A DNA stretch of 64,000 nucleotides, from positions 33,507,501 through 33,571,500 of the forward strand of contig NC_134145.1 in NCBI RefSeq assembly GCF_033958435.1, in the 5' to 3' direction. The position numbers and the translations under genes are program-made. Positions 12,301 to 27,300 of this stretch are shown here, in pieces (positions within the stretch are counted from its first letter, which is position 1; the number at the start of each line of letters is the position of its first letter). The notes under the pieces were generated by a model. It saw nothing but the letters and a program-made list of their open reading frames with translations. It was not told the origin of the DNA and made no database searches. Source of the stretch: Carettochelys insculpta. Taxonomy: Eukaryota > Chordata > Testudines > Carettochelyidae.

Positions 12301-15300
12301 GACAGTGTCTACTAGAAATTGCATAACCATTTCACTGAAAAATCTAGGTGAAATTCTGGCCTGACAGAAATAAAAGGGAGCTTTGCCATTGACTTCAGTG
12401 GGGCCAGAATGTCACCCCTAGTCTTTGGAGTTCATAAAAGGGCTAGCTTCGGTCTCTTGGTCTTTTAGTAACAAAAAAATTAAAATCAGTTGTTATCATC
12501 ATAAAATTAACATGGTAGAATTAATATGGTCTATGCAATTGCCATGATTTCCAAGTGAGTTAGTGGGCAATTAAATTCCATCAAGACCTGTTTTTTCCTA
12601 TATTCTGTGTGGGATTCATACCTGAACAAAGTGTATTTCCCCTCTGCATCAAACTTGTCTATATACAACTGCAATATTTTTAAGCTCTTCTTTCGCTATA
12701 AGAAAAAGATTTTATGAAAACTTTTGCAGTTGATTAAAATAAAACAATTTTACCACTTGTAACCAACGGAATGATTAAGTTACATACCAGATGCTCTATA
12801 GGACAAAGGGTCATCACTTTCACCAAATCCTGCAGATGGAGTAAAATGCATAAAGTTAGGTTGACTCTAGATAACTGCATGTTACATAGAACTGTAAATG
12901 CTAGTCAGATCATGAACATAAAGCCCAAATGTATGTTTAAAAAAGGATCTAACTTAAAAAACACAAAAAGCTAGGAAATTCAGAGCTATCAGATGTCATG
13001 CTGTCTTTAAGAATGAATACTATACATACAGGTGCTGAATGAATCTCAGGTGACAAGTAAGAAAAAAAAAAAAAGCGATAAATGGTTGTAGTAAGGCACA
13101 GAAAGGCAAATTAAGGATAGCAAAGCCGAGTGTAGGACTCCACCTCAGATTTAGTACTAGGTCTGGAACAGCCATGAAACTATACCAACTGTCAAAAGAA
13201 ATCACTGTCTTACAAAGTGATATCAACTTTCCCTTCCATAAGGAAACTTTCTGTGTTCCTATATCACATAGGGCTATAATAAGGATTAGAACACCATAAT
13301 TTTCTGTATATAAACTATCAGCTGTTCGTGGGAACTAATGAGGAATAACTGAAATGACTGAAAATACTGAAACCTAAAAGTAAACAACATAGCAGGTAGT
13401 TATGGTGTACATCTGTGGACAATCTAAAACTGGGAAACAAATACATGAACAGATAGTCACATTTTAAGAGTATTTTGAAACTTTAAAATACCATATAATT
13501 GAGAAATCATCAAATGTGTTTTCCAAACTTAACAGAGGTTTACTACTAACCCTGTAAGAATAATTTATTAGAAATATATTTCTAGTTTATATTTATGGTT
13601 ATATTTACAAATGTATCATTAAATGGGTCTGAGTCAACATGGATTTGTGAAATTAGATCGTGTCAGAAATTCTGACTGTAGGCCATAAGGGACCATTATA
13701 ATCAATCTAGTCTGATCTCCTGCATATTGCAGCCCACAGAACCTCATCCACCCACTCCTGTAATAAGTGCATAATTTCTGGCTGAGACTCCACTTAGGGA
13801 CAGTTTAAACCTGCAAATGACCCATGTCTTGTGCTACAGAGGAAGTGACACCCCCGCTCCCCCGCACCTCCATCTGGGCTCTCCATGAATCTGCTCCCAG
13901 GGAAAATTCCTTCTAATCCCAAATATGGTGCTCAGTTACACTCAAAGCACATGGACAAGATGCACAGGCCAGACACCTAGGAAAGGATTCTCTGTAAAAC
14001 TCAGCCCTCCTAATGCCTCCTCGTCACCAGCCATAGGAATATTTTGTACAAGCAGTTGCAGATCAGCTTCACAGCATGGTAGATTGTCTCATCATACTAT
14101 CTGCTCCATAAATTTATAAACTTCTCTCTTAAAGCCAGTTAAGGTATTAGCCCCTAATGCTCCCCTTGGAAGGCCTTTGGAAGGCTGTTCTACAACTTTA
14201 TTCCTTTTATCTAATTTCAAGCCTAAGCTTGTTGATGGCCAGTTTATATGCATTCATTCTTGTGTGTACAATGGCCCTTAGCTTAAACAACACTCTTCTC
14301 CCTGGTAATTATCTTTTTCATGAATTTACAGAGAGAAATCATATCTCCCCTCTCAGCCTTCTTTTGGTTAGGCTAAACAAGCCAAGTTCTTTGAGTCTCC
14401 TCTCTTTAGGCAGATTTTCTATTATTCACATCCTCCTAGTAGCCTGTCTCTGGCACTTGTCTGAATTCATTTTTCTTAAACTTGAGAGACGAGAATTCCA
14501 TTACCTTCCTAAAAATAAAAATTAATCCAGAGAGGTGAAGCTCTCATACTGTATTTTCCAAACATCACATAGTCTTCCAACATGTGAAATGTCAAAACTT
14601 ACTAAACAGAATGATGTAATAAATACAAGGTATGTAAAGATCTGGCTAAAAGGCAGAAAGAAAATAGATTGTGTTAAAGGTAAATATTCTTAGTGGATGT
14701 TGATAAGGACCATGGATTCTAAACAGAGCAAGTAGTCAAGACTATATGGATAAACTGTTCTGAAAATATTCTTGACAGATTAGTTTTAGAAGCAGGGTAT
14801 GAAATTTAAAAAGTATAAGATGTGTTTGTAAAGAAACAACACTGAAATTAGTAGTTTAAATGCAAATGAATTAACTCCTGTGGTTGGTGGAAAAACCCAT
14901 GCATACATTAATAGAACGTAGGCTGAAATTCTCAGTCTACTTTGCAACAACTCTGAAGGAGGACAACAGAATATTGTTTCAATCAACACAGATATATCCT
15001 AATATTGTGTGCTTTCACTCCGGTTAGCCAAGTAATTTTAGTTATATTTTAACATGTGCAGACTGAAGGATGCCTACTACTACTAGAATATACTGTAGGT
15101 TAAAATGCAACCAATGGGACTTGGATTCCTATTTATGACAAAAAACAACTGAGATTACTTCACAAAAGACTTAAGAAGAGGTAATATTATATTTAAAACA
15201 ACCATTAATCATTTTTATTTAAGATTGCCATATCTGAAATTGAGTGGATGTACTGAACTAAAGGTCACAGGTTTAACACTGAAGGGAATATGTATTTTAT

Positions 15301-18300
15301 TCAGAGGACAGTGAACTGTTGGGCCTTCTTGCACTCTTCTGGCATAAAAATATTTTAAATACTTTAAGTTAAACGTCTAAAATGCTTCACTGTATAGGAA
15401 AGCATCCAACAATTTCTAACATCAGGGTACATGTCTTGACCAAAATCCCTGACAAACATACAGCAAATTAAGATGCAGAAATCTGAATTCTTCACCAAAA
15501 TTTTATATACAAAAATGGCACTAAACATTTGCATTAGCAGTGTTCACCCAGCTAGCTGGGATGAGCCTTTGACTGAGCTAGGATCAGGGGAAACTCATTT
15601 GGATGGGGAAGAACACATTAGGTCATGTTTCATATATCCTCTCTATTCCCACTTCAGTGGATGAATAACTTAACTCCTGTTTTCTTTTCCTCTTCTCCAG
15701 AATGCTTCTTCATGCTGCCGGGGAGGAGGGAAGGGAGAGGGACATACTGCACCTGAATCAAATCTCTGGGAATTGTCCCACCACTGCTATTGCCAATGGA
15801 TGGTGATTGGACATGAGGCTCTTGTTTGGTGCTGAAAGAAAGGGGGTGATAAAATTTCCTTCCCATGTCAGGTAACCCTCACAGGCCCCCCTTTTCAACT
15901 AACCATTCTTAATAGCAGGACACTGGATGGTTTCAAAAATAATTAACTTTGAGTGAGGCAATACTTTTATTCACTAAGTTCTTCTCTCTCAAACCTCTTA
16001 GGCTATGTTTAGATTGCCAAGAACTGTCATCAGAAGATACGCAAATTGTGCAATGCATTTGCATATCTTTTGGTGACAGTTCTGGCAGGAGAGGATTTTC
16101 CAATATTCTCTCTCATGGAAAGAGGTGTACAGGGATGTCGACAGAATGCTCCACACCGGTAGATCTCTTCCAAGAGATCTGCAGTTTGGACACTCTATTG
16201 ACAAAACTTCCAGAAGCCTGCTGTCTTGACAAAGCCTTAGTGAACAGCTAGACATGACATGATATTTTAAGTAAAAAAAACCCTTTATATTGCATCATTG
16301 TACCTGAGGTGTTGTAATGAAGCCTTTGAATTCCAAATACTGGTGATGAAGGCTATTGTCTCCATTTCTCAACAAACAATTTCCAAGTAGGTCCTATAAA
16401 CCATAAAATATAATTTTTAAGGCAACCTAACTTTGCACTTGTATAGCACTTTAATCCAAAGTCCTCAAACCACTTCACAGATCTTTAAGATTTATTTGTA
16501 TGCACAAAGTTAAACAAATATGTAAAGTTGTTTCAGGATTGGACCTTGTATCTGAGTAAGCTTCAGTAACTCTAAATTTATTGTATGCAATTATATCCTC
16601 ACTTTTCCGGACAAGTGAAATTAAGATTGTACCACAACAAAGAATAGTCAAGTTTTGATTTTTAAAAAAGAAACTTACAAGTCCTTTAGTTAACACAGAT
16701 TCTTCTGTCCTACAAAAAAAGTTAGAAAATTATCCAAGTATGAATTCAAAACTGTTGTGTTGAAGTTTAAGAACCAACGAAGCAGTGCAATGCAGGATCT
16801 ATCTAAAAAAAGGAGCTTGGCTACAACAGTTCCTATTTTGCTTCCTGTCATCATTCCTTCCAAAGAATTATTTAGCTACACTGCGCAGCAAAGTTCATAG
16901 ATTAGACACCTTCTGAGACCAAGAGTTGATATTTCCATTCTCTGTTTATGAGTGTTCAAAGGCAAGAGCCTAATTCCCTCAGAGACTGTGGTATTAAAGG
17001 GAATAAAATGGTACTTTCCAAATGCAGAATTTGTCCAGCGTTTTCCATACATGAGTGGAGGAGAGTGAATCCTAAAGACTGAAAACTTTAGGCCAAGTTG
17101 TCCACTGGTGATAATCTATCAAACATTGATGCTTGTACAGCTGTACTTGGACTTATTTTTGTAGACTGCAGAAAATAAGGGGGCAACTGACTACAACTCT
17201 TGAGTAGGTTTGGTTTTCTATTTACCGATGACCACGATACAAATGAAGATAGCATAACTATCATAGGATACAGTCAAATATTTCCATGCCAACCTCAATT
17301 AAATTCTATATGTGTAGTTTAGTTACAGAAGCACTACTACATGTTCATATTCAGAAAACTGGAATATTAAAATATTCTTAGTTTGCATTTCCATAACTGA
17401 ATAAAACACAGTTGTGAAATTTATACTGTAAAAGATATTGAACATTTTAAGCATATATCACATATTATTGTGCTTAGGACAACTTTTCATAACTCTTTGG
17501 AGGAAAGGGCCATCATCTTGTGCTGAACTATGCCATATTAACTCTCAGCTTCAAAAGAGTTTTCCTGACAATTTGAATTGTTGAAATTCGAAGTTTGATT
17601 TCATAAGTTACTATCACAGATCAGAAAGCAACTGTGTGACAATTAAGTGAGACAAACAAGAAATAAATCCAGTATTTGAAACTCCAAATTTGGTAAGATT
17701 TTACCTTTTCAATAGGACCTCAATGTGTGTCATGTTGCACTGCAGAAGATATGAAGGACTAGAACAAAAATGTTATTTATAAATACAGTTGCAGAGACCA
17801 CACAGCCTACATGTTGATATAAAATTAGCTCTGTGGAACTATATATAGTTATTATTCCTATTTCATAAAATTAAGAGTAATTTTAGGTTAAATGAATATC
17901 TTTGAAATAGATATGTACTAAAAATCGGACTGTCTCTCCTAACCCTCCCACACCTGTTTATTATCACACTATCCCAATCCCGCAAACAGTTACTTGCTTA
18001 ATGTTAAGCATACAAATAGTCCTATGGCACCTTCTGTGGAACTACTTATATCTAAAATTGACCAAACATTTAAGTATCTAGAGAATTTTGGTGCCCAGAA
18101 AACATACTGCACACATACTGTATATTATGTGATAGTTGCCCTGAAATGAATACTAATACAGCACAGAGGCTTACACAATTAGTGATTAATATTAAAAGGT
18201 TTTCTGCTGCTCCTGGTAATTCTTTTAAAGAACCTCAAACAGCCACTAATAATAAATGGATGGAAAACAGCTCTTACCTAAAGACCATTGGAAAACAATC

Positions 18301-21300
18301 AATACCAAAATACTGAACAAACACCAGATATGACAGACATGCCAAAGAATCTGCAGAATGCTTTCTATCCATATCCAAAAAATGAGGATTATTCCAGTTC
18401 TGATTTCTGCTTCCACGGTGTGAAAACATGATTGGCATCAATTCTCCTATATTGATTAAAATATCCTGTTTAGGAAAAAAAAGGCATAATAAGTTTTAAA
18501 TTAGGATTCACATTTTAAATCGTATACTATAAAATCTCTACCTACCATACGTTGCATAGTAACAGAGGTAGCCATGTTAATCTGTACTCCAATAAAACAA
18601 AGCAGCAGAAATGTAGCACTTTAAAGACTAACAAAATGATTATTTGGTGAGGAGCTTTCATGGGACAGATCTGAAGTGCTGACGAAAGCTCATCACTGAA
18701 TAAATCATTTTGTTAGTCTTTAAAGTGCTACATTTCTGCTGCTTTGTTTTACCTACAATATGTACAATTATTTCTGAAAATATTTTTTGTGATTATGTGT
18801 ATAATTACACACACCAAAACAACATTTAAGGAAAATTCTTAAGGTGGCAAAGGCAAGCACTCAAAGGTTAGGAAATGCCGGAATGAACACTGCCTGTGCA
18901 ATGTTAAGTTGGCAACCTTCTGACTATACACCATGATACTGTATTTAAATACATAACGACACAATTTTCCCCCACACAATTTTGCTCATTTATAGCACAG
19001 AATGGATGATGCTCATATAATGCAGTATTTAGTTTTCTCTTCATTATTCAAAGTTCAATCCCAGTATTCAAACCTCACTTTGAAAATGCACCTATTAATT
19101 TCTTTAAGGACTTTTTTGTTGGGCTTATTGTCATAACATCCTTGTTTCACAAACATTAATTAAATTTTCAAAACACCTGAGATACACAAATATCATCCCC
19201 ATTTTAAAAATTGGTACTGGTGCATAGGAAGTAAGGTAAAAAATATCCAGGAATTTCAGATGCCTACTTTGAGACATCTAAGACCTGATTTTTCATAGCA
19301 CAGGTTGCACCTCTTTCATCTGGCACCATCGTGACCTGACTGAATGAGAGAATTTGCCTAATTATGGGACGTCAGTATCTTTTAGCATAAATTACTAACA
19401 CTTCCACTGCTTACTGGGCTCTTAGAAGACCTTTAGTTGTAAATTACAGCTAAATAACAGCACAGAACACTGAGAACCAGAACTGGTGATTGTAAACAAA
19501 CTTTTGGGGATCACAGGAAACTCTGTCACACTCATGATAAGTGGTTGTCGGGCTTACTAAAATCATGCCAGATTATAGGTGTTGCTGGATGAGAGTGTTC
19601 TGGATTAAAGACTGCTTTATCCAGGCTGCAGTGCCCCCACCCAACTGCAGACAAGGGCTGCTCTGGCTGGGCTGGAGTGCCCCCTGCCCATGGCAGCCCC
19701 CACCAGTTAACCACAACTAGTAAGCCCCATCCATTTAGGGTGAGGCTTACCAGTTAACTGTTAACATCCCTATAATAAACCAGTGTAAGTAGTTACATGG
19801 AGGAGGAAGGAAGCTGTGCATCTCTCTCTTTACAGCGAGAGTGTGAATTTCATGAGCATACACTGTATAGATCTTTGTTTAGCACAAGGCAAATTTATCT
19901 AGGGTTCAGCTCCCAGAGGGGTAGTGTAGTGGACTTGACTGCTGGAGAAAGGCCTCACACTGTACTGCTTTCAGTCCATATCTGCAGACTCGGATGCGGC
20001 CTATGTCTCAGACTATGTGTCTACTAGACATAGAAGTCAATCACCAATACGTAATTTTAGCTAGGCCAATTGCATACCTAAAAATCAACTTATCAGCAGT
20101 CAGCTTCAGTGCCTGTTTATAAGAAAGAAGGTCGCTGGGAGCATTTCTCCATTCAACCTTCCTTAATCCTCAATGTTTGTGGGACTTTGACCCCGGAAAG
20201 TGCCATTTTGTGCATGCGCAAAACAAAACCCCGAGTGGGTCAATCATCCACAATAGTGTAGACCTAGCCTAAGCTGAAGCAGGCTGGAGAGCTAAGATCA
20301 ACAACACAAGGTTACAGGGTGCTCAGGCTGTCAGAGGAAAAAGGCTCAGTGATGTTTCAACATATCAGGTGACAATCCTAACAGGGCCCTGACCTGTCAC
20401 TCCTATTCCCATTTACTCCTGCTATGATGGCAATGCATCCCAGAGGACCTATGGGATCCTAGTCCCACTGCAGGGCTCTAGTTCATAGCCCCATTTCAAG
20501 ACATCACTTTTTATAGGTAAGGCCATGACTACAGTAAGTAAAGGGGCAAACAATTCTTTTTAAAAAGCCAAATGCAGAATTTTATTACTTTTGGTCATGT
20601 AGGAACCTCACCCGATTATCTTCTTTTAGAAGCCCTGACAGATTTATGCACCACTAAGGCATAGGGCCAGCAGCAGATGACAAAGTTTGCAGATAATTCA
20701 CAGAGCAGTAGCCCAAAGAGATGTACCATGAGGGATGAATTTGGTCTATCAAATGCAAGTAATTTATTGCATAACATCCACAGATGATATTTTTTAACTT
20801 TCAAAGCCAAGTTTGATTGTCCCTAGGGATGTGATACCATTCCAAGACTTTACCTTCATCAGCAGTAGCCTATAGAATCTCATAAACCATTTTTTTCATG
20901 GAGCTATTCATATTCTTTATGGAAATATAATGAATGTGTACAACTAGAGAATACTTTATACAAAATATTTCATGTAAGGTATCATTTGAAAAGTTGCAAG
21001 CTGCTGACTGTGTGTATTCTATTTGTGTGCCTAAAACTGCAGAATACTAGAATGGGAAGGAGCCTCAAAAGGTCATCAAGTCCAACCCCCTGCTCTCATG
21101 GCAGGACTAAGCACCAGCTAAACCATCCCTGACAGGTGTTTGTTTAACCTGCTCTTAAATTTCCAATGATGGCAGATTCCACAACGTCCCTAGGCAATTT
21201 ATTCCAGTGCTTACCCACCCTGAGTTACAATTTTTTTCCTGATATCTAACCTAAAACCTTCCTTGTTGCAGCTTAAGCCCACTGCTTTTTATCCTATCAT

Positions 21301-24300
21301 CAGAGGATAAGAGAGAATAATTTTATTCCCTCCTCCTTGCAACAACCTTTTAAGTACATGAAAGCCACTATCTTGTCCCCTTTCAGTCTTCTCTTTTCTA
21401 GAAGAATTAAACCCAATTCTTTCAATCTTCTCTTGTAGGTCATATTTATTAGACCTTTAATAAGCTTATCACAGGAGCTAACCACAACTGCCTTACCATC
21501 AGGGGCTCATACACCTGCACATCCACCCTGACTGAATTAGCCTCATTAACACTGCTCGTACACTTGATAAGGAACTCCTTTGTTTTGATATGCTAGTATA
21601 TATGTCTAACTCTGAGATTTCCACTCCATGTATCTAATAAAAAGGTTTTTATCTATGAAATTTTATGTCCAAGTAAATCTTAGTCTTTAAGATGCCACAG
21701 AAACTCCTCATTGTATTTGCAGATGAAGACTAACACTGCTCCCTCTCAGAGACTCGTATTAGTCCTGTCCTTGAAGTTAGAAATATGAAGTATAAACCTA
21801 TTTTATTAATATTGACAGAGTAGGTGAGGGCCATTAAGAATATTTCAGAAACTTGATAGCTCATGGATAAGGAAAAAATGATTTGTAAATGAGTTCATCT
21901 TTCCCATGGACTTATCTGCAGGAGGAGCTGAGAGACCCCATAAGGGCACGTGTTTAGGTAACCTGATTCTGGGACCCATCTTGGTCCTTGTACTTTTCCA
22001 CCGAAGGTGAGAAAAAATTTAAACTAAACACAAAGGATTCCTGACTTGGGCAAAAACTATATAAAGCTGGGAAGCTAAACCATAGGGCCTGCTGCCACAA
22101 GCCAGGAAACTCCTGCTTACCACTCAAGATGACAGCTGGGAAAATCTAGGACTGAACAAGGTCAAGCCCAAGCTGGGAGGCTTTCCAGCCTGTGAGAAAA
22201 GACGATTAGAACTACTATTAAGGTAAAGTACAGCATGTAACAAGTTTTAGTGTATTCGGCTTAGCTGGCGTTTTGTTTCGTTTCATTTTGCTTAATAACT
22301 TACCTTACTCTTTGCACTGCTATTTGCAACCACTTAAATTATACTTTTTATGTTTAAAAAAAAATCACTTTGTTTATTAATAAGCCCACTGCAAATAATT
22401 ATCTGATGGAGGGAGTAGCTGTGCCTCTCTCTCTTGTTATGTAAGAAAGAGGCAATGTGAGCTTGCACCATATAAAACTTTGTATAAAGATGGATTTATT
22501 TAGGGTTCTAGTTCCACTGGAGTTGTGCACCTGGGTGTTGTGGCAAGTACCTTTAACTGAGCCTTCCCAGAACTGAGCTGATCTCAGTATATTACTCTGC
22601 ATGGGGCTACGCCCCCATATCAGTGCTGGAGGAGACTGGAGTGCCTAGCTCAGCAAGACAGAATAAAAGGGAGGCCCCAGAATATTGGCTCAGTAATCTT
22701 TCAGCCCATCAAGTAACAGTCCAAAGAGGATATGTGGCCAAACTCACCACATACCTGTTCTCACCAAATTAGGAAGCCAACTGCTTTATCTGATTATAGT
22801 GAATACTGAATTATAGTGACTGATTTTGCAAGTCACTATAATTCCTTTTAACTGCACTTACTAGAATTTCAGTTGCAAAATGCCTTAATGGATCTTCTTC
22901 AACGTCTTCATGCAGCTGATCAAGTTGTGCTATTAATAACGGGTATTTCAGGCTTTTCAAACAACTGAAACAAAAGAGAATAACTAAAATTAGAACCTTT
23001 TAATGAAAAACACATTATTAAAACCAATATGGAACATAATGACTTTGTCTCTGGGGGTAAAACTGTCGTGCTCTTTAGCTCTGCTGCTGCACATAAGGGA
23101 TCAAAGGGGAAGTTTCCAGTTTCAAGGACTGGGTTTGCATCCTATTTTTTATCCCTATATTCTCATGGCAGGGGCATTGCTTGAATCCTGATGCCTCCAA
23201 AGAGATTTGTCCCTCACCCTGGAGGATCACAAGGAAGTATTTAGGGCCACTGGCTGGGCTTCTCACATCACAGACAGATACTCTCCTACCACGTGCCAAC
23301 AAAAAGGTGAATGAGCACTGCCCTTCCTCTCATAGCTCACAAATATGGAAGATTTTGCTTTTAAAAAAAACTTAAATAGTTTATGTGATACACTATAAAA
23401 TATTAACAGCGCATTCACTGTGGGTGCATGCAATTTCTGTTGCTCATTTTGTCTCATTATACATGCATTTTAAGCAGAAACAAGACACTCACAATTTTAG
23501 CAATTCTTCTTTGAGCTCTCTGACATCACTCTCTGTTGAAGCTTCCACACTTTGAACAACTTGATCCACAAAAGGTTTAGCGAAACCCACTACTGCACTG
23601 CAACACTTGCAGAGGCCAAGTTTATCTTCTTGTATTTGTTCTTTTGTATAAGGTACAGGCAGGAGAGAGAGTTGATTTAAAATGGTAGACAAAGATAAGC
23701 CCACCGAGTACGATTTCTTGCTATGAAATTTCAACAGAACTGAAAATTTAAAAAAAGAATTGTTAAACATCTAGTTACCCACCATTTTCCACTACAAGTG
23801 AAGTTACATGGAACATCTTACTTTCTTCTGATTTGTAGGAAAAGGCTTTTGTGATACATTGTTAGATTCTGTGTGTGAGAAAAATCCAAAAAGACGCTTA
23901 ATGAGTTAGGTGGTTGTATTAAACAACTTTTGGCTTGAAGAAAATTGAAATCTACAATACAATGAAAAAATTGCAATGACAATGGAATTCTGCATCTGTA
24001 CGTGTTAGGATGTTATAACTACCAGCACCACAGATTAAAGAAATAATATCACAACAGCATCCACTGTTTTTTAATATACAACAAATCCTACCTCTGTAAT
24101 GTACAAGTAAGTATTGAAAATTTCTCTCTTATATCACTGGCCGCAAGGGGCAAATGTTTCCAGGCCCTGAAAATCTCTGTACTACAGATGTGTTTCTAGC
24201 CAGGGAAGAACAAGAGATTGTACCAAATGTCTGCTGAAATCTGGCCTTTTGGTATCACAACAGGAGTGTTCTAATCTATGCCAGACCAGAATAGCACTGG

Positions 24301-27300
24301 CCCCAAAGTCAATGCTCCCCAACCAGCTCCTTTACAGACCACAAACTCTTAACAGAAGACATTCTTTTAATTACCAAAATGTCCCACTTAAGTTCCAACA
24401 TAATTTTAGCAGCCTGTATCTTGCAAACCACTAAAATTAGGCTTGATCTAAACTTAAAACTTATTTCAGTATACCTTTATTGGGATGTGAAAATGCACAT
24501 TAGTGACAAAGCTTTCTGACAAAATCTCTAGTGTAGACTTCCGTAAGTCTTTTGACACAGTTAATGCCATTCAGGGAAGCAATAGTTGCATACCAGGACA
24601 AAAACACCTTTGGTATATGTGGTCTCTACAGAGAACATTAGTTTGAGGGAAACATTGGTTTTAAGCTCCAGTGGGTCTCAGGATAACAACCACTTCATTT
24701 CAGTTCTGATATGATATTAATGTGAAAAAATGAACAAAAGATGTTAAGATTTTAAAGTCAAATATTTTTACTTGTGAAGGCTAGAGTGTAATGCTGTATA
24801 CCACTAGAAAAACTGCATTCACACCTAGTTTTTCCAGTGGTGAGAGTGTTAAGAGTCTGGCCTCCAAGCGCACATGTGGTTTTTTAAGCATATGTCTCAT
24901 CTGGGACTGGCATTGAGATGCAGGAATTGGTTAACTTTCAATAGCTATAAAGGGTACGTGAAAAACAGTCACAGATATGCATGACTGCTAAAAGAGGAGC
25001 AGATGGATGGCAACTCAAAGAAATATAAAGGTCTTTAGTGCTAGCAGTGTCTGAGCATTGTGTTTCAGCAGACACCAGTTTGAAAAATTCTGCATCTAAA
25101 CCATTTGTTGCAACCACAGGCACTCGTAGTAATAAGCCTCAATAAGTACTGAAATTTTATTTCATGTGGTTCTCCCCACCCGGCTCCAAAACACTAGGTA
25201 TTCTACAGCACGACTTGAAATATAAGTAATAAAACTATCAGATTAGAAATGCTCCAAATCTTTTTCAATAGCAAGTACACTAATACACTAAAATGGAATA
25301 CAAAAGTGATACTAAATGTACATTCAGATAGGAAAGCACTCTTTACCTGTCTGCAGAGGCTGAAGCAAAAGCAGAATAGTCTGGGATATCTGTTCCCCAG
25401 AGGCCTGCTCAATCTGCTCAAGTAAACCCAATAAAAGTTCCTTTGGATTACACAGCTGCAAGAAAGGATCAAGCCATTTTATTGTTATCTCTAAAGTACC
25501 TTTACAATAATAAACATACTTCAAAAATTCTAACACTGTTTTTGCATGACAAAGAAAATGTAAAACATCCAGGGCATTATTGTTACAAAAAAATCAAAAT
25601 CTAAAACCCAGGAAAAAAAAACATGCTTTCTTTTAAAATAGCAACTTTCAGAAGTTTTTGACTAAGCTCCCCTTTTTGAGTTACAATATTTGTAGCCTCC
25701 CCCCCACCCCCCGCCTCCAAATCCAGCTCCTCCCTCCTCAGGTTTTCAGGTAGGGGAAGGAGTGTGACTCGGTCTCTGTGGGGGTGGAGCCAGTGATGGG
25801 CATGAAGGCATTGACACTGACTGGGTGGTCCACTGAATCAGGAAAATCAGGAGACAAAGGCAACACTTCCTCTCTGAACCCCTAGCTTGGGGCTTGCCCG
25901 AAGCCCACCCGTCTCCTGACCATACCTCTGCACCTTTTCATGGTGGCATGCTCCACAGTTTCAAAACTTCTGTTTTAAAATGTGTATTTAGGATAAAGCC
26001 CCCTGTACGGACATTTAGGTTGCTATGGCCATACAACATTTTATTTTAATTTAATAGGAAATCACTTTCACTGGTAGAGGTAAAAGAAAAAGAAAAAGTT
26101 CAGCATGTACTTTACTAGTAGAATTAAATTCATAATGCTACTTCCCCACAATCACTTGTTTGACTACACTATTCCACATTGATATTGTTGTCAAAGGTTC
26201 ACCAAGAAATAACTAATATCAGTACTGGGGACATTAGATAACATCCAGTACAATATGGAAAAAAAAAAAAAAAAAATCTATGATTCTCTTAAAGGCAGTT
26301 TTCTGGGTTAAAATTCAAGTTTTCAGAAAAAAACCACTGTAGGTTATTTTTAACATTAAGAGACAAATAAAAAGATCTGTAACTATAACAACAAAGATTT
26401 GCTTTTCTTAAGACTACACAGTTGGACAACGTACCTGAACCAACTTATCTAGTATACTCAGACAATGTTCTCTCTTCTCATCTTCCAGATTATAACTCAA
26501 AATACATCTAACAAGAGGGCAAACAAGATTCCAGCCCATATTTTTAACAATAACCTGTAAATCAGATATACAGAGAAAACAGGACGAAGGTTAGCAGATT
26601 TTAAATGCAATCCTAAATGAATACATATATCCATCAACAGGAGTCACCAGACTCTGAATGACAAACAGATGAATGACGCATGACATCAAGAAGGCTGAGG
26701 TGTTTAATGTCTAGTTTATGTCAGTCTTCACAAAATAGGTAATTGGGAACAGATGCTTAATACAATGAATATTAATAAGGGGAAAAGGAAGACAAGTCAG
26801 AATAAGGAAAGAACTGATTAAACATTTTTTAGATATGTTAAATATAGTCCAGTTAGCAGGGCCTGATGAAATTGATCCTAGGGTACTTAAAGAACAGGCT
26901 GAAGCAATCTCAGGACTGTTAGCAATTATCTTCAAGAATTCATGGAGGATGGGTGAGGTCACACATGGTATTTATCTTTTTCAAAGGGATCAAAGAGGAC
27001 CCATGGAATTATTGATCCATCAGTTTAATTTCAATACTTGGTAAAATACTGTAACAAATTATTCAACAATGTGTAAGCACCTAGAGTTCAAGAGAGTAAG
27101 AACAAATAGCTAATATGGCTCTGTCATGAAGGAATCAACCTAATTTCCTTTTTTGACAGGGTTACTAAAATAATGGATGGGGGAAGAAAAAGATGTGACA
27201 TATCTTGATTTTAGTTTGCTTATGACTCAGTCCCACATGACAATCTTGTAAGCAAACTAGGAAAACATAGCCTAGATGAAATTACTGTAAGATGGGTATA

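Larger units (their letters stand above)
11991..13654. other. GLMN introns around exons 11-13
   Basis: Besides the three small exons, the only recognisable piece is an old amniote repeat scrap at about 12350-12425, centred on GCCATTGACTTCAGTGGGGC. Short A-runs occur near 13067. Nothing else was recognised. Confidence 0.4.

Noticed and set aside
26261..26276. A-run as the tail of a processed retrocopy
   Set aside because: No upstream gene-like sequence or flanking target duplication was found.
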